Assembly (NCBI GenBank): GCA_002270565.1
Contig: NQMI01000013.1
Coordinates: 62,001-126,000 of the forward strand
Direction of reading: 5' to 3'
Length of the DNA: 64,000 nt
DNA from: Stenocarpella maydis
Taxonomy: Eukaryota > Ascomycota > Sordariomycetes > Diaporthales > Diaporthaceae
A model generated the notes under the pieces. The model was not told the DNA's origin, searched no databases, and worked only from the letters and a program-made list of their open reading frames with translations. The position numbers were made by a program, and so were the translations under genes. Of this stretch, positions 9,746 through 20,899 are shown one piece after another. The first letter of the stretch is position 1, and each line of letters starts with the position of its first letter.

Positions 9746-12700
9746 TCATATGAAAGCCGGTGAGCCGTCCGACTCCCCCTTCACCACAGACTCTCCAGAC
9801 CGCGGCAAGCTCTTGCGCCTGATCTCACCCGCCGCCGCCGCCGCCGCCGCCGCCCCACCGCCAGAAAAGAAGCCGGCCCGCGCGGCCCCGGCGGCCCACT
9901 CGTGGGCGTCGCCATCTCGCTGGCCGTGTCGTAGCCGCCCTGGTCGCACCCGAGGCCGGGGACGGGATGACGGGGCTCTCGATGCGCAGCTGCCCTCGAC
10001 GGGGCTCCGGGCTGACCTGGTGCACGACCCAGTTCCTCGAGTCCCTGACGCTGCTGAAGGTCTGCACCGTCTGGGCGTCCTGGCCGTGACGGGCCGGTCC
10101 GTGTTGCTGGACGACGAGGCGCCCGACGAGAGCCGCGCCTGCGTCGTGGCCCACGACGTCGCCGCCGCCGGCGCCGCCGGCCTCGCCGACGCCCTCGAGG
10201 GGTGGTGGCGGAACGGGGACCCGCTGACGAGGCCCTCGTAGTCGGCGATCCCGAGGCCCATGTAGGACCCCCGCGGGGACGTGGCGCCGGAGGGGGCGTG
10301 GGGCGGCGTCGTGTCGGCACGCGCGCCGGAGCGGCGGCGGCGGACCACCGTCCCTGGCTCGCTGCGGCTCATCCTCCTGCCGCCGCCGTGGCTGCCGCTG
10401 CTGCCGCTGCTGCCGAGGGTCCCGTTCATCCTCGACTGCCTCCTCCTGTGGCTCTCGCTGTTGAGCGCGACCGGCGCTGTGTTGGTGTTGTGTGGTTGGT
10501 TGTGGGTGTATGCTCTCACCTTACACGTGTCCCCGCCGAAATGATTATACCTGGCAAAGTCCCCGCTGGGCGTTGTGTGTTGTGGTGTGTGTGGTGTGCT
10601 GGTGTGTGACGGTGGTGGTGTGTTTGGTCCTTGCATTGAGGTTTCGCTGCACGGCGGCGCTGGCCAGGCTCGCGCGCTTGGCGAGGCGGTGGCCTTGCCG
10701 GCGAACCTGCGCGTGACCTGAGGTGTCGCGAGGAGAAGCTGAGAAGACCTGCGCTTGCGTGCCGGAGGGCGGGGTGCTCCCGCATCCTCGGCTCGCCCGC
10801 CGGCGCCGCGCCCGGCCCGTCTTCTCGACGATGAGCTCCGAGTCGCTGCGGCCGGCCGGCGTGGCGTCCCGGCTCATCCAGATGTCGCTGGGCACCCTGG
10901 CTGGGTTCCTCGGCGGGGGGCCGCGGTCCACCGGGGTGGAGGGGAAGGGGTAGTACTGGCCGCTGTTCCGGGGGGCCCTCCTCGCCGCGGACCCGCCATA
11001 TGTCGCATCCGGCGACTGGGGGAGTGGGCTGCGCCGCCCCGCCTCCAGGGAGGGGATGCTGACCTCTAACTCGCTGCGGAAGGAGTTCTGGCGGCTCTGG
11101 CGCAGGGTGATGGAGGGCGGGTGGTCCGGCATGCTGAACCCGCGGCCGGCGTCCTCGTCGGGGGAGTCGTCCGCGGTCCCGGTGTTTCCTCGCTTCAGGC
11201 GGGGGATGGGGAAGTTGCGGAGGGGCGCCATCAGGTCGCGATATTTGCTCGGTAGCGCATCCTGGGTGGGCGCGTCGTGGACAATAATTGGCAGGGCGGG
11301 AGCCGGTGCTTCGGGGACAGGGGAGCCGGTGTACTCGGACCGGAGATTGCTGGGCTTCCGCGGCTTGGACTTCTCGGCCGGCGGGCTCGTGATGCCGACA
11401 GATTGGTGTCCGCCCAGGTCGAACCGCGGGGACTCGGGGTCGTAGCCGAGGGTGTGTACGTAGCTGGCGGGCTCCGGGCCGCAGCTGTCTTTCCCCTCGA
11501 GCGGAGAGCGAGAGAGACGTCTCTGGCGTCGGCGGTACCAGCAGAAGCAGAAGCATATACCAAAGAGAAGTCCCACTATTACGGGGACAAGCACTGCGAT
11601 CAGGACCACGTTTGGCTTCGTGTTATTTGCCGATGCGTGTCCAGGCGTGGCGGCGCTGGACGATGTGGCGGCTGATGAGGCGGAGGCCGTTGAGGATGCT
11701 GGGTTTGTCTCCCTACTGGAAGCTGGTGTCGTCTCCAAGGTAGACGTTACCTGGATGGTTAGCCTCCGTGACTGCGCCGTCTCGTCCCTCTTCAGAAGGT
11801 CCTTTGCCCTGGCGCTGAAGACAACTTCAATGACTGAGCTCGGTGCTGATATTGGCACGTCTCCTGTCAATACCAGATCTGATGCGTCGAATTGGATCCA
11901 TGGTGTTGGCGGCTGGATGTCTGTTGTGATCTCGGACCCAGAAGGGTCGGTCAGGAACGGCTTCAGGTCAAAGTCCAGGCGATCGCCCGTCTCGAGGTCG
12001 ATGGTCGGGAAGATGCCGTGGAAAACACCACCAATATCCGCCGCAACTTGGACATCAAACGTGATGTTGAGCCTGTCTAAAAATTCGTCCTCGAGGGTGA
12101 CAGAGAATGAAGATGAGTGCGCAGTGTCAGGGGGCGTGCCAGCGATAGCCCACGAGGCAGGGTCGAAAACAAGCCACGACGGCATGTTCTCGGCTGTGAC
12201 CCTGAGAACATTGCTAACGGTGGCTACGGGCTGGCCATCAATCTGGACGCTCCCAAGCAGCCCGGTATAAGAGATAGGCACCCCAACGGTAGCATTGAGG
12301 GTGATCCTCGGCTGGGTTGCCGTCAGGGCGTGGCTGCCGACGACGATGGAGAAGGAGACCGAGGAGGCAGAAAACCCCGCGACATCCGACGCGATGAGCT
12401 TGATGGAGAAGGTTTGTGGCGGCTCTATCAGAGAGGCAAAAGGTGGCGTGGTCCCGGAAAACGCCAAGGTGCCTTGGTTAAAGGCGACCCACGCCGGCAG
12501 GGGGCTGCTGTCGCTGGTGACGGCGTAGTAGTAGAGGCTCCGATTCTTTGTGTCGATGAAGGTGTCCGGCGCAAAAGAGAAGACAAAGCTCCTCTCTGGG
12601 TACAACAGGATGGACGAGGGCTCGGAGTAGGCGCCGAACTTCTGTATCTGGTCGGAGAGGGGCACCTGGACGGCGGGCCCAGGGCTTCGGGAGACCACCA

Positions 12701-13064
12701 GAGTCGCAGAGACAGGCGTCGAGCCGATGGAGTCTGTTGCCACGAGAGTTATGGGAACCCCGACCACGGTGCCCGGCGCAATATTGGCATCGTGAGGGGT
12801 CCCATACAGCGTCCGGCTCTGGCTGTCGATGGATAGCCAGGAGGGCGGGTCCTCGAGGGTGTAAACAAGCGGCGACCCGGAGGACGAGGTGAAGGTCTCG
12901 GACGAGAAGACATATTCGAACGGCTGTGATATCCTCGCAACCGGCGGGACCTGGGAGTTGATGGGGAACGAGACGGTGGGCGCGGCGCTGACGCGGATGG
13001 CGGCGAGTGAGGCGATAAGGAGGAGCGACCTCCTGCCGGGTGGATGCATTGTCTGAAGTGTCAC
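9746..13064 (-). CDS. AXL2: Axl2/Bud10-like cadherin-repeat plasma-membrane polarity protein; C-terminal tail frame-disrupted
   Basis: Axl2 is a type I plasma-membrane glycoprotein that marks growth sites and recruits septin and polarity factors. The long frame starts at 13064; the ATG at 13049 gives a cleaner signal peptide (MHPPGRRSLLLIASLAAIRV). Several cadherin-like (CADG) domains follow, with recurrent PSWL, LYGTP and AGTP motifs, then a Ser/Thr-rich stalk and one transmembrane segment (about 480-502, VLVPVIVGLLFGICF then RRRQRR). The cytoplasmic tail is Pro/Ser-rich. The first frame ends at 10545, but coding character continues to 9746. It goes from about 10500 in a second frame (SYMGLGIADYEGLVSGS), then returns to the first (TFSSVRDSRNWVVHQ), then a third (GGYDTASEMATPTSGP), then the second again (RKSLPRSGESVVKG). 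GC at third positions follows each switch. Each step fits one missing base, so assembly errors in GC-rich DNA are likely. An intron near 10500-10620 is also possible. Confidence 0.85.
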
Positions 13065-14581
13065 AGCGGTTCTAGGCTGTTGGGCGCCGAGTTCATGAGG
13101 TCACAGACAGCACGACGGCGCGGAGACAGGACAGACGGGATTGCCAGCAAGGACGGGGGAAAAGCCATGGAAGAGAAGGATGGCACAAGACCATGGCCTA
13201 CCAGAAGACATGATGGGAGACATGGCCAAAGACATGTCGAGGCCAAGCAGGCTCATCCCTTGAGGCTCTTGAGGGCTGGCGTCCTGGGCAGGGCACGACG
13301 AGACCCAACCCCCTGGGGGCATCTTTGACATCCGCCCGTCGGCTGGGATGGACCGGTGGGCGGGCAGAGGAAGAGAAGGGCATACACGGTCAGGCCAGGA
13401 GGTCGGGACTAGAAGGCTGTAGTTGAGAGTCAACATTCCAGCGGACGGTTGACTACGTCTAAGCTGGGTAGGATGAGGGAGGATCCGAGGGGCAAAGACA
13501 CGGAGAAAGGGAGGGCATTGATTCATCAGCACAGCGCTGCTCCCTCGGAAACTGCCCAGGTATGGGCTTGGAGAATTAATTCATCTTTTTTGTGAGTCTC
13601 AGTAATTATATATTGGGTCTGGGGAATAATGAAGATAAATTTGCCATGTTGAGAGTATGTGAATTGTCTTGAGCGGCCGTCGACGATGTTGGAGATGTGC
13701 GGGTTGGCGTTGGGACAAAAGGGGGAAGGGTTGGGGGAGGGTAAGGGTTAGCATATACATGTGAGGCGACACAAAAGAGAAAGAAAAAGGAATAAGAAAA
13801 AGAAAAAGGAATAAGAAAAAGAAAAAGGAATAAGAAAAAAAAAGAAAAGAAAAGAAAAGAAAAGGTAGATAAAGATGACAGCAGTCACCAATGCTTGAAA
13901 AGACCGTCCGGCACTGCTGCTGTTCTCGTGTGCATTTGGATGGCTTGGTCCCAACCAACCAACCATTGGCAATAGGCGATTCGTGATGGCGCCAACGACA
14001 TCGGCGCGGCGTCATGGAGCACCGCCCTGGCGCCAAAGAGCAAAGGAGAAGAAAAGGAAAGCAAAGCCAGCAAACAACAGCCAACTTGCCACCGCACAAG
14101 GGCTCCTGGCAAGTGTCTCCACCCCGCCCGCCCTCGGCCGTTTACTGTGTATTATTAATCGCGGCCGTATCGCCATATTGTTGTGTATTGTTGTGGTGGT
14201 TGTTGTTGCTGTGCATCGTGGGCATGTAATCGTGGCGTGTCGCACAGCTCGCTCGACCCAGCTCGGGTCAAGTCGTCGTCGTCAAGCCCGCCCAGGCCCC
14301 CCGTTTTGAGCTTATCGCCAGCCACGGTATCGGCGTCGGCATCACTATCTATCGCCTCCTAGCCTTCCTCACCGCCCTGCAGCTGCCCTCATCCTGCCGT
14401 GTACTGTCCACAACTTCCTTCGACACAGCCCTCTTCGTTGTGTGTCTCGTCTCTCACCACCCACCTCAAGTTCTCAAATCTCACCTCTCACCTCCTACGC
14501 CTTAACACCCCACTCTCTCTGATCTCGCCATCTCGGGCCTCCTACCACCAAGCCAGCCGGAGAACTTGCAGCACCACCACG
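13065..14581. promoter_or_regulatory. Divergent intergenic region of AXL2 and EFM6
   Basis: 1.5 kb between two divergent start codons. No gene is seen. It holds an A-rich minisatellite (13773-13866) and C/T-rich stretches just before the Efm6 start, which are usual in fungal 5' leaders. Confidence 0.6.
13773..13866. repeat. A-rich minisatellite
   Basis: About three copies of a 19-bp unit (AAAAAGAAAAAGGAATAAG), then a run of AAAAG repeats. Confidence 0.8.
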
Positions 14582-15863
14582 ATGAGGCTCTCCCGTTCGT
14601 CCTCGCCAGAGCTGGACCCATCCGCCCTTGGCGTCGACTTTGCGCCCCTCCCGGAATACAAGCCCGCAGGCGACACGACCCTGGACTTTGGCGGCCTGTT
14701 GCAGACGCCCCTGAAAGTGCACGAAGACCTGGCCTCAGGATGTGGCGGCCAGACATGGCCGGCGGGGGTGGTGCTGGCCAGGCATATGCTGCGATACCAC
14801 CGGGACGAGCTCCGAGATGCTCGCATGTGAGTCTCGCTGCACCCTGCACCCTGCCTTGCCCTGCCTTGCCCTGCCTTGCCCTGCCTTGCCTTGCCTTGCC
14901 TTGCCTTGCCTTGCCTTGGCCCTGCCATGTGTGTCCCCCCACACTCCCAGCCCAGCCAGCCCAGCCCTGCCCCGTCCTACCTCATCATCCTCCAATCCAC
15001 TGGCCTGCGTGGCCCCATCTATGCTGTACGTCGGGCGGTGCGTGCCATGCCGTCGCGCATTGGCCGTGTTGTGCAGGGTGGTGGCCCGGGTGTCACGTGT
15101 GGGTAGGTGATGGTGGTGGGCGAGGGAGGCACAGCTGGCAACAAGAGACAAAGGACGACAGGGAGAGAGTCAGAGACAGACAGAGAGAGGAGGGCTGACA
15201 TGGGAACTGGTGCTACCAGATTGGAGATCGGAGCCGGTGGAGGTCTCGTTGGCTTGGCGGTAGCAAAGGGGTGCACCCTCAGCCAGCCTCTCCACATTAC
15301 CGACCAGTCGGAGATGCTGAGCCTGATGGGCCACAACGTCGTCCTCAATAACGCCAGCGGCCGTGTCAAGCCCATGGTCCTAAACTGGTGCGTGCACGCC
15401 TGCCCAATCCCTCGGACATGCGAGGCCATCTGTCTATCGGCTACGCTGGCCGCATGCAGTGTCACCTCCTCGTGCCCTACCGTGTCCTCGTGCCCGGCTC
15501 CTCAAGTCGTCAGGTCACGCGTGGCTAACCCTCACGGCAACTCTCCCAAACAGGGGCGAGCCATTGCCCTCGGAGACGATAGACTTCAAGCCCGACGTCG
15601 TCCTGGCTGCCGACTGTGTCTACTACGAGCCCGCCTTCCCGCTCCTCCTGCAGACCCTAAAGGACCTCCTGGCGCTTTGTCCCTCCGCCACGGTCTACTT
15701 CTGTTTCATGAAGAGACGGCGCGCCGACATGCAGTTTCTGAAGAAGGCCAAAAGGTCATTTGTCGTGACGGAGGTCCCTGATGAGGACCGCCCCGTGTTC
15801 AGCAGGCAGGGCCTCTTCCTGTACACGTTTACCAGCAAAAACAAACCAGCAACATCGTCTTGA
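14582..15863 (+). CDS. EFM6: EFM6-type protein lysine methyltransferase (eEF1A)
   Basis: Exons are 14582-14826, 15220-15387 and 15554-15863, giving 240 residues in frame; yeast Efm6 has a similar length. Efm6 is a cytosolic seven-beta-strand methyltransferase that methylates a lysine of translation elongation factor eEF1A using S-adenosylmethionine. The match is seen in three blocks: DFGGLLQTPLKVHEDLASGC followed by GGQTWPAG (about 35-62), the SAM-binding motif I LEIGAGGGLVGLAVAKG (about 83-99), and NWGEPLP...DVVLAADCVYYEPAFPLL (about 137-168). A final block, KRRRADMQFLKKAKRSF, also matches. Intron 1 is long for this window (393 bp) and holds a CCTTG microsatellite; intron 2 is 166 bp. Confidence 0.9.
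14851..14918. repeat. CCTTG/CCCTG microsatellite inside EFM6 intron 1
   Basis: More than ten consecutive 5-bp units, first alternating CCCTG and CCTTG and then pure CCTTG. Confidence 0.85.
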
Positions 15864-18033
15864 GTCCCAACTGGCACCGCCGATATTGTGCTGCTCCGGA
15901 CCAACCGTGCACCCAGCGAGTGACCTCTTGCGCCAGCTTGATAGTTATTGATACCCACGTAGACGAGGGGCCACTGCCCCGGGGGTACGGCTGCCAGCTT
16001 CCTGCGCGTGCAAAGAACCGCAACAAGACTGGGCTGACCATCTGCTATTGCTGCATCCCGGTTGGCCGCGCTGCCAGGTGAGGCCGAAGATAACCCCGCA
16101 GGCGACCAAGGAACTTGCAGATTTTTCAGAACTGCGCGAATTTTGAAGCCCTTCGGTCACGATGAGAGAACACCTGCCGCGGGGTGATCGCCTCGCCAAT
16201 AGTGTACGAGCTTTTGCCCACCGTAAGATGCCCATGCTGCCTCGGATGCATCCCCGACGATCTTGCTGCGGGACGATGGATTCTGCTGTGCAACTTTCTG
16301 TCCCGCCTTGCCTGGGCGCTGGCTGTCCGGGTGGCGTTCAACCATGTACGGAGTATAGAGCGTGCATATGCAAGAGGTAATAGAAATCAGAGTTTGGAGG
16401 CCCTAGAAAATCGCCTCCCCCTCCATCCTCGGCATCATCCATCCATCCATCCCACCGCGGGCGCCTGCGGCAGTTTCCAATGCAGCCGAAACCACTGCGT
16501 GCCATTCAGACGCCGTCTTGCCAGCATTGCCAATCCCAAGCGCCAACGGGAATGGTCTCCTCTGTGACGGCATATGCAGTGCGCAAGGAGGTCCAGGACC
16601 CAACCAAGGTTTGCGCCAAAGCACGAAATCAACGCAAGATGCCCAATGAGACGGCGCCACCCACGGGCCGAGGGCCATTAACGTGCCAGGGGTACACAGA
16701 TGGGGCCACCAACCTCGAACCGCCTGGATCCCCAGCGCCTGCGGCAAACCTTGGGAGTTGGAACCCTCCCTCCTCCCTCACACTGTGCGACGTGCGCAGT
16801 AAAACTCCATGGGTAAACACCATAAAAGCAGTGCACTACGACGACTTGCGCAACATCGTCAAGCCGCCTCCATGACGCAGAGATGCTGGTGTGCTCCGAG
16901 TCCATCAGGGCCGAGACCTCCGCAGCGTCTCCACGCTTGCTGCGTGCAGCAGGCCTGGGGCGAGCCAGGGCACGGCAAAGTCCCGCAAAAAGAAAAAGAA
17001 AAGAAAAGAGATCTCTCGTTATCCCAACCCTGATTCCAACCTTGCTGGTCAAGAAGGGGCGGCCGGCGCGTGGATCCGGGATCAGGGACCCAGGCCAGCG
17101 ACGATCCCTCCCCCAGTTGGGGAGCCACAGCATTGCTGGCCGGGCTTGCTCTCTATTATGCAATGCCATATTCCGGCCTGCTGTTCGAGACTGGCTGCTC
17201 CAAGGAACAAGCGTACGGGGTCGGAGAAAAAGCATCACGCAAGGCCAAGGCCAGCTGGCGGGGAATTGGCTATGGCTCACGGCAAAGACTATACTGCTAC
17301 CGGATGGCCTGACAGCCACCACCAAAGCCACGGCCAGAACCACAAAGGGCTGCGGGGCCGCAGCTGATGAGAAGGACCAGCCTGTCCGAGCTTGTTGCTG
17401 TTGTGATTCGATTCGGTTCCCCGGTCTCACCAGTCGCCCGCCGGCCCCCCCCCCCTGCAGCCACCACACCCACATGTGCTAACGCACGCCCACTTTTGGG
17501 GTTGGACGTAAAGAATACGACCTCTTGGGTTACGTGTGCCTGAACATCGGCAGGGGTCTTGACCCTGTGCCTTGCAGCTGGAAGGATGACCCGGGCTGGT
17601 CTCTTGGTGTGCCCAGAAGCCAACGTCGCGACGCCAGTGGTCAGTTTGATTCCTGACAGAAATCCTCGCCCCGGCATTACCCCTTGTCGGGAGTCCGCCA
17701 AACCTAGTGGTTTTTTTTTTTTTTTTTTTTTTGGTTGGCCCTCCCCCCTGAATGGTGAGTAACGAGCCGTTCTGCCATTCGGGTATTCTGGTGTTGTGGT
17801 GCGCCGACCGTGCGTTCATCTGTTTTTCCCTCTGTGTTGTTTCAAGCCTGTCCAGTTGCTGCCGCCGCGGGACGACGGGATAATTCTGGGCCACTCATGA
17901 TGACAACGAAGAAGACAACGTCAAGGCCTCCCGCACGGGTCTAAGCCCGTCTTTGATTGCTGGGTATTGCTGTGGGGCACGCTTGCCATGTGGAAAGGCC
18001 AGGCATTCCTTTTCCCTGCCTCGGTACCTACAC

Positions 18034-18043
18034 TACCTAGGTA
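18034..18043. other. TACCTAGGTA palindrome, copy 2
   Basis: Perfect palindrome about 690 bp upstream of the expansin-like start codon. Confidence 0.7.
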
Positions 18044-18565
18044 CTTACACTAGCACATTCAACGTTCTGTTCCTGTTCCTGTTCCTGTTCTGGGTCATGT
18101 TGTGGGCCCTCCTAGCCGTCTTCCCTTTTTCGTGTTGTTTTTGTTCCCCTCTCGTAGCCGACGCCCCCGGTCTGCCGTTTCTTCCGGGGCCAACAGCTGG
18201 TTTATTAGTGTACACTACTACGTATGTACACTACGCCTCAGCCCCGAAGGTGGACATGGCCAGAAGGCCTAGGTTGGCTTACTAGTCAGCCACATATCAT
18301 TTCATAGATATATCCCACCCCCCAATCGCTCCCTCCCGGCACAGTCCTCCTTCTGGCTCTTCCCTCACCACGCTCACAAGACGCCTGTTTGCTGCCCACT
18401 TGCTCAAGAGGCCTTGTCCTTTGTTCATTCCTTCATTCCACCGAGCAGTGCTCACGTTCAGTTTTTGACGAGAAACACACATTCTCATCATCCACGGTCC
18501 TACCAACCACACTTTGGCAAAAAAAGAAAGCGCAAGACATTTCCAACCAGTGGCTTGACAACCAG

Positions 18566-18572
18566 TATATAA
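18566..18572 (+). promoter_or_regulatory. TATA-like element
   Basis: TATATAA, 159 bp before the ATG of the expansin-like gene, with a CT/CA-rich leader between. Position and sequence fit a fungal core promoter, but this is unproven. Confidence 0.4.
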
Positions 18573-18730
18573 CACGGCATTCGAGACAAAGACCAACTAA
18601 GCCACACTCAAAACGACAACATCCCGGTGTAGCCAGCCTGCCCACTCTTCGCTTCACCCGTCTATACCCACCTTCACTCGCAAGGGACGCCTAGACCGTA
18701 TCCAACGCCGTTGGCTCAGAATCGTTCACC

Positions 18731-19687
18731 ATGAAGTCAGCGACAGCATCCCTCATCATCACCGCCCTGGCCTCGACGGCCATCGCCCAGCCTCATGGCG
18801 GCCACCACCAGCACCAGCACCAGCACCCGGCCCGCGCCGCCCACCAGCACCACGACAAGCGCGAGCTGTTCACCGAGTGGGAGGTCGTCTGGGTTACCGA
18901 GACGGTGACCGAGCTCATCGACGGCACCGCCACGCAGTGGATCACCCCGACCAGGAGCGCCCCGCCCACCACCCTGGCGACCGTCACGTCGTCGGCCGAC
19001 GGCGGCCAGTTCTTCGAGAGCTCATCGGCTGCTCGCGCGTTCAGCGCACCACCCCAGGTCATCGCCCCGCCGCCGGCCGCAGAGACGCCCAAGTCGCCCC
19101 CGGAGGCGGCCGTGCCACCGCCTCCCCCGGCCCCCACCACCAGCAGCGGCTCGACGTCCGCCTACGTCGCTCCCCAGCCCACTGCTGCGCCCGTGGAGGC
19201 GCCCGCGCCCGCCCCGGTGGCACCCAAGGTTGAGACCCCCCCGGCTGCGCCCTCCGTCCAGGCCGCGGCTGCTCCCTCGGCTGCTGCCCCCGCGCCGGCC
19301 CCCGCGGCGTCAAGCCCCAGCACCGGCTCCGCCGTCGACACGAACTCCAACGTCGCCGCCGTGCTGGGACCCGGCTACCAGTCCGGCGACCTGACCTACT
19401 ACACCGTCGGCCTGGGCGCCTGCGGCGAGGACGACAGCGGCAAGGACATGACCGAGAACATCGTCGCCATGTCGTCGGCGGAGATGGGCTCGCAGTCCAA
19501 CGGCAACCCCATGTGCGGCAAGACCATCAAGGTCTACAACAAGGCAAACGGCAAGAGCACCACCGGCGTCATCCACGACAAGTGCCCCGGTTGCGCCAAG
19601 GGCAGCATCGACGTCTCGGAGAAGATGTTTGAGGAGCTCGCCAGCCTGGCCGACGGCCGCATCGACATCTCGTGGAACTGGGCCTAA
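18731..19687 (+). CDS. Secreted expansin-like / Asp f 7-type double-psi beta-barrel protein
   Basis: Intronless, 318 residues. It has a signal peptide (MKSATASLIITALASTAIAQ), a His/Gln-rich propeptide ending in a likely Kex2 site (HHDKR before ELF), and a long Pro/Ala/Ser-rich linker (about 90-210). The C-terminal domain (about 222-318) starts GDLTYYTVGLGACGEDDSGK and includes the four cysteines in GACG, PMCG, DKCPGC. It ends ADGRIDISWNWA, as in RlpA-like double-psi beta-barrels of the Asp f 7 and cerato-expansin-like fungal proteins. It would act in the cell wall or medium, probably binding polysaccharide rather than hydrolysing it. The start follows a long leader with a TATA-like element. 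Confidence 0.9.
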   Translation: MKSATASLIITALASTAIAQPHGGHHQHQHQHPARAAHQHHDKRELFTEWEVVWVTETVTELIDGTATQWITPTRSAPPTTLATVTSSADGGQFFESSSAARAFSAPPQVIAPPPAAETPKSPPEAAVPPPPPAPTTSSGSTSAYVAPQPTAAPVEAPAPAPVAPKVETPPAAPSVQAAAAPSAAAPAPAPAASSPSTGSAVDTNSNVAAVLGPGYQSGDLTYYTVGLGACGEDDSGKDMTENIVAMSSAEMGSQSNGNPMCGKTIKVYNKANGKSTTGVIHDKCPGCAKGSIDVSEKMFEELASLADGRIDISWNWA

Positions 19688-20899
19688 AGGGCGTTTGCTG
19701 CTAGTCTCCAGTTCTGATCATGACCCCTCCCGGCCTCAACCAATCCCCAGTCTCGGGGGTATGGGGGGAGGTTTGACGAATTTCCTTTTTCCAAACTCAT
19801 CACGAGGCATTTGGCATGATATCCAAGGGGTTTTTTCCTCCCCAGCACCACCCCCATTTTCTAGGGCTCGGGAAAAAACCAACAAGTCTATATTCTTGAG
19901 GGCGTCAATGGGGAGGGGGAGGGCGGTTCTGTGTGTTATCACAAACCAGATACACACCTTGTTTTCGTTTCGGCCGCGTCTTCCACCTTCATTCCCTTCT
20001 TGATAAGCAGAGGCAATCCTGGTTTCGCTCCTTACGACAAAGATACCCCAGGGACTCTCTGCTCAATCACATATGAGCCCCGCATCCTTTTTTCACAACT
20101 TTCGGACTTCTTGGAGACGATTGGGGAAACTGGAAAAAAGAAAGAAAAACCCTGGAAATCTGACAGGCAGGGCTTGCATAGACCTTAACTTCTAGTGTAT
20201 ATACCTTAGGGATTTTATTTAAAAACAAATTCTACCTGGACTGGGACCAAAAAGCCCGGCCTTGATCAAACCGTCCCAAGATCACCTCGGCTTGTTTTTT
20301 AAACCCTCCGTTGTTGATGTAGTGTATGTGCCGTTGTGGGGGTGGGTCCCTGATGATGTTGCGTTGTGGAGTTTCTGAAGGGATCGCCGACCCCCATCGC
20401 TTGTTGGGCTCGGCTGGCCCTTTTTTTCTGTGGGTTCTGGAGTGTGATCGCTTCTTGGAACGACTCCATTTTTCACACTACTGGACGTGAGTGAGTGGTG
20501 CGCCTTGTCGGCTTTCGAGATGTTGATTTAACTAGTGTACCTAGGCACGTAGTCTATATGATGGGGCAATCCGACGATCTCGAACAGTGCACACACGCTC
20601 GCACTCGCCGTTCCTCAGCGCCCGCGTTGGCCATGGCCAGGTCCGGGCCAAATGCAAAAGTGTCACGAATCAGGGGCTCGCTGGGCCCACTATTCTTACG
20701 CTCATTGGGGTATATAAACGAGCACTTCTCGCTCAATAGCAGTAGTGCTAGAAAACCAGTCAAGTTGCTCTATTCGATACGCCGCGCTCGGAATCGTGAC
20801 AAAAAGGTTTGTTCAAGCTCCTGGTTCGGACTGTTGATGCACGATTTGATGGTTTCGATACGTCAAAAGGGACGGCCATCAGACGGTGGTATTAGCTGG
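19688..20899. other. Intergenic between convergent genes
   Basis: No supported gene. It contains the 3' flank of the expansin-like gene and that of the protease-kinase gene. A TATATAAA near 20710 on the plus strand has no gene behind it. Confidence 0.55.

Larger units (their letters stand above)
15864..18730. promoter_or_regulatory. Long intergenic region upstream of the expansin-like gene
   Basis: 2.9 kb without a supported gene. Long open frames on both strands around 16.7-17.5 kb are GC-driven and show no domain. Notable points are a run of 22 T (17711-17732), a TACCTAGGTA palindrome (18034) and a TATA-like element (18566) before a C/A-rich leader. Confidence 0.55.

Noticed and set aside
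10516..11556. 346-codon minus-strand frame overlapping AXL2
   Set aside because: It is an Arg/Pro-rich out-of-frame shadow of the AXL2 coding sequence.
16678..17482. Long open frames on both strands (about 200-265 codons)
   Set aside because: Overlapping frames without domains, rich in Arg/Pro/Gly as expected from GC-rich non-coding DNA, with no splice-supported partner exons.
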